A DNA stretch of 16,113 nt. It comes from DATKMG01 sp035541995 (GTDB lineage Bacteria > Acidobacteriota > Terriglobia > Versatilivoradales > Versatilivoraceae). Where the stretch lies: the NCBI GenBank assembly GCA_035541995.1, contig DATKMG010000369.1:1-16113 (forward strand). The letters are read 5' to 3'. The notes beneath the pieces are model-generated. The model did not search any database. It was not told the origin of the DNA and saw nothing but the letters and a program-made list of their open reading frames with translations. Shown in pieces: positions 15,063-16,113 of this stretch. Every line of letters starts with the position of its first letter. Position 1 is the first letter of the stretch. The position numbers were made by a program, and so were the translations under genes.

Positions 15063-15845
15063 ATGAGTCTCCCTTCACCCTATTTAGAGGTTCACGAGGT
15101 CACTAAGGCTTATGGGAATCATCCGGCCGTACAAGACCTTTCATTCTCTGCCAATCGAGGAGAAATTCTGGGTTGCCTAGGTCCCAACGGAGCGGGAAAG
15201 TCCACCACGCTTAAAATGATCGCCGGTCTTCTGTTGCCGGATACGGGAACCATTCGGATCGGGGGGATCGGGCTCAGCGAGAATCCAAAGGCCGCCAAAC
15301 AAAAATTGGGCTTTGTGCCGGAAACCGGGGCCATCTACGAGAAACTGACCCCCTGTGAATATTTGGAGATGGTTGGACAACTTCACGGCATGGAGGAGCG
15401 CTGCATTCAAAGGAAATGTCATGAACTCTTAGAATCCTTCGATCTTACCGAATTTGCCGACACCCGGATGACCGGTTTCTCCAAAGGGTCGAAACAAAAG
15501 GTGGCTCTGCTGGCAGCATTGCTTCACAACCCCGACCTTTTGCTCCTGGATGAACCTCTCAATGGCTTGGATGCTCGTGCGGTCTTCTTGTTTCGTGGGC
15601 TGATGCGACAATTGGCTGAGCACGGAAAAACCATTATATATTCGTCTCACATTCTCGAGGTGGTTGAGAAAATTTCCAGTCGAGTCGTGATCTTGGCCCG
15701 TGGCAAGATCGTGGCAGAAGGAAGTGTCCACGAATTAGCTCGGACCAGCCATTCTTCATCCCTGGAACAGATATTTAGAGAACTAACCAATCAAAGGGAA
15801 GACGAGAACAAAATCAAGGCTTTTGCCCAGGCGGTCCTTCAGTGA
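15063..15845 (+). CDS. ABC transporter ATP-binding protein
   Basis: 260 residues. Walker A is GPNGAGKST (40-48). The Q-loop position reads VPETGAIYEKLT with Glu87, common in export-type ABC2 subfamilies. The signature is FSKGSKQK (139-146), a usual variant of LSGGQ in that group. Walker B is DLLLLDEP (158-165), followed by NGLD, and the switch His196 is in SSH. It hydrolyses ATP to drive a membrane partner, whose gene begins at its stop. The sequence resembles ATPases of ABC-2 type exporters. The ATG at 15063 fits the domain start; GAGGAG (15045-15050) is 12 bases upstream, a rather long spacing. The frame is open back to 14952, inside the DUF362 gene, but that extension is unlike the family. 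Confidence 0.93.
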   Translation: MSLPSPYLEVHEVTKAYGNHPAVQDLSFSANRGEILGCLGPNGAGKSTTLKMIAGLLLPDTGTIRIGGIGLSENPKAAKQKLGFVPETGAIYEKLTPCEYLEMVGQLHGMEERCIQRKCHELLESFDLTEFADTRMTGFSKGSKQKVALLAALLHNPDLLLLDEPLNGLDARAVFLFRGLMRQLAEHGKTIIYSSHILEVVEKISSRVVILARGKIVAEGSVHELARTSHSSSLEQIFRELTNQREDENKIKAFAQAVLQ

Positions 15846-16113
15846 AGAGCGGCAATAAAGTCGATTACCGTCAGCTTAAAGCTCTGGTAAAAGCATGGTT
15901 GCGCAACAGCTTTCGAGGCCAGGATGATTCCCTGGGCGAAGATCGTTCTGTACGATCTGGCTTCACACACATGATGGTTACTTACTTCGTGACCTCGATT
16001 GTGCTGTCTGCGCTGTCGACTATCTGCGAGAATCAGATCACGTTCAACACGTTGTTGATTTCCTATGGGATGCTCCTTTCTGCATTTGCCATACTGATTG
16101 AATACGCCGATTT
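15842..16113 (+). CDS. ABC transporter permease, N-terminal part (runs off window)
   Basis: The frame starts at GTG (15842-15844), which overlaps the ATPase stop as GTGA, so translation is probably coupled. Ninety codons are visible. An N-terminal basic cytoplasmic segment (QLKALVKAWLRNSFRG, 11-26) is followed by a first membrane helix (about 43-62, MMVTYFVTSIVLSALSTI) and a second (about 69-87). The short cytosolic lead before TM1, and the direct coupling to an ABC ATPase, support its role as the transporter's membrane subunit. The family cannot be fixed from this fragment; large export-type permeases of Acidobacteriota often start in this way. The cargo is unknown. Confidence 0.75.
   Translation, partial: MKSGNKVDYRQLKALVKAWLRNSFRGQDDSLGEDRSVRSGFTHMMVTYFVTSIVLSALSTICENQITFNTLLISYGMLLSAFAILIEYAD

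Overview
The window reads as ordinary bacterial chromosome, closely packed, with GC near one half and frequent non-ATG starts. My best guess is an Acidobacteriota-like genome. This rests on Tat-exported Gfo/Idh/MocA and aldo/keto reductases, a Tat-type DUF362 protein, a DUF3417-containing glucan phosphorylase and a recognisable style of intergenic repeat debris. No rRNA or marker gene confirms it. I see no rRNA, tRNA, CRISPR array, transposase, phage gene or replication origin.

Layout, left to right. (1) 1-990, plus: the 3' part of a URO-D-superfamily (MtaA/CmuA-like) gene cut by the window edge. (2) 1153-2574, minus: a sugar-porter MFS transporter with a good promoter and a terminator. (3) 2575-3083: a gene-free stretch with apparent dispersed-repeat debris that runs up to the stop codon of the next gene. 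(4) 3084-3959 minus and 4194-5534 plus: two divergent Tat-exported oxidoreductases, an aldo/keto reductase and a Gfo/Idh/MocA protein. (5) 5764-7485, minus: a sodium:solute symporter followed by a 46-residue membrane protein. (6) 7800-8810 and 9013-11571, minus: GAPDH and alpha-glucan phosphorylase. (7) 11969-12791, plus: an anti-sigma-factor kinase and its STAS antagonist, divergent from the phosphorylase. (8) 12900-13022, minus: a 40-residue single-pass membrane protein. (9) 13162-16113, plus: an overlapping or tightly spaced set of a squalene-cyclase/prenyltransferase-repeat protein, a Tat-exported DUF362 protein, an ABC ATPase and the start of its permease.

The left and middle parts suggest carbohydrate handling: sugar uptake, periplasmic sugar or polyol oxidoreduction, storage-glucan phosphorolysis and lower glycolysis. 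The kinase/STAS pair looks like a partner-switching stress module. The least explained unit is the right-hand operon, where an alpha-barrel protein without a cyclase motif, an exported DUF362 protein and an ABC exporter are translationally linked. Two very small membrane proteins (46 and 40 residues) have clear ribosome binding sites and would be missed by a usual length cut-off; one is probably an accessory subunit of the symporter.
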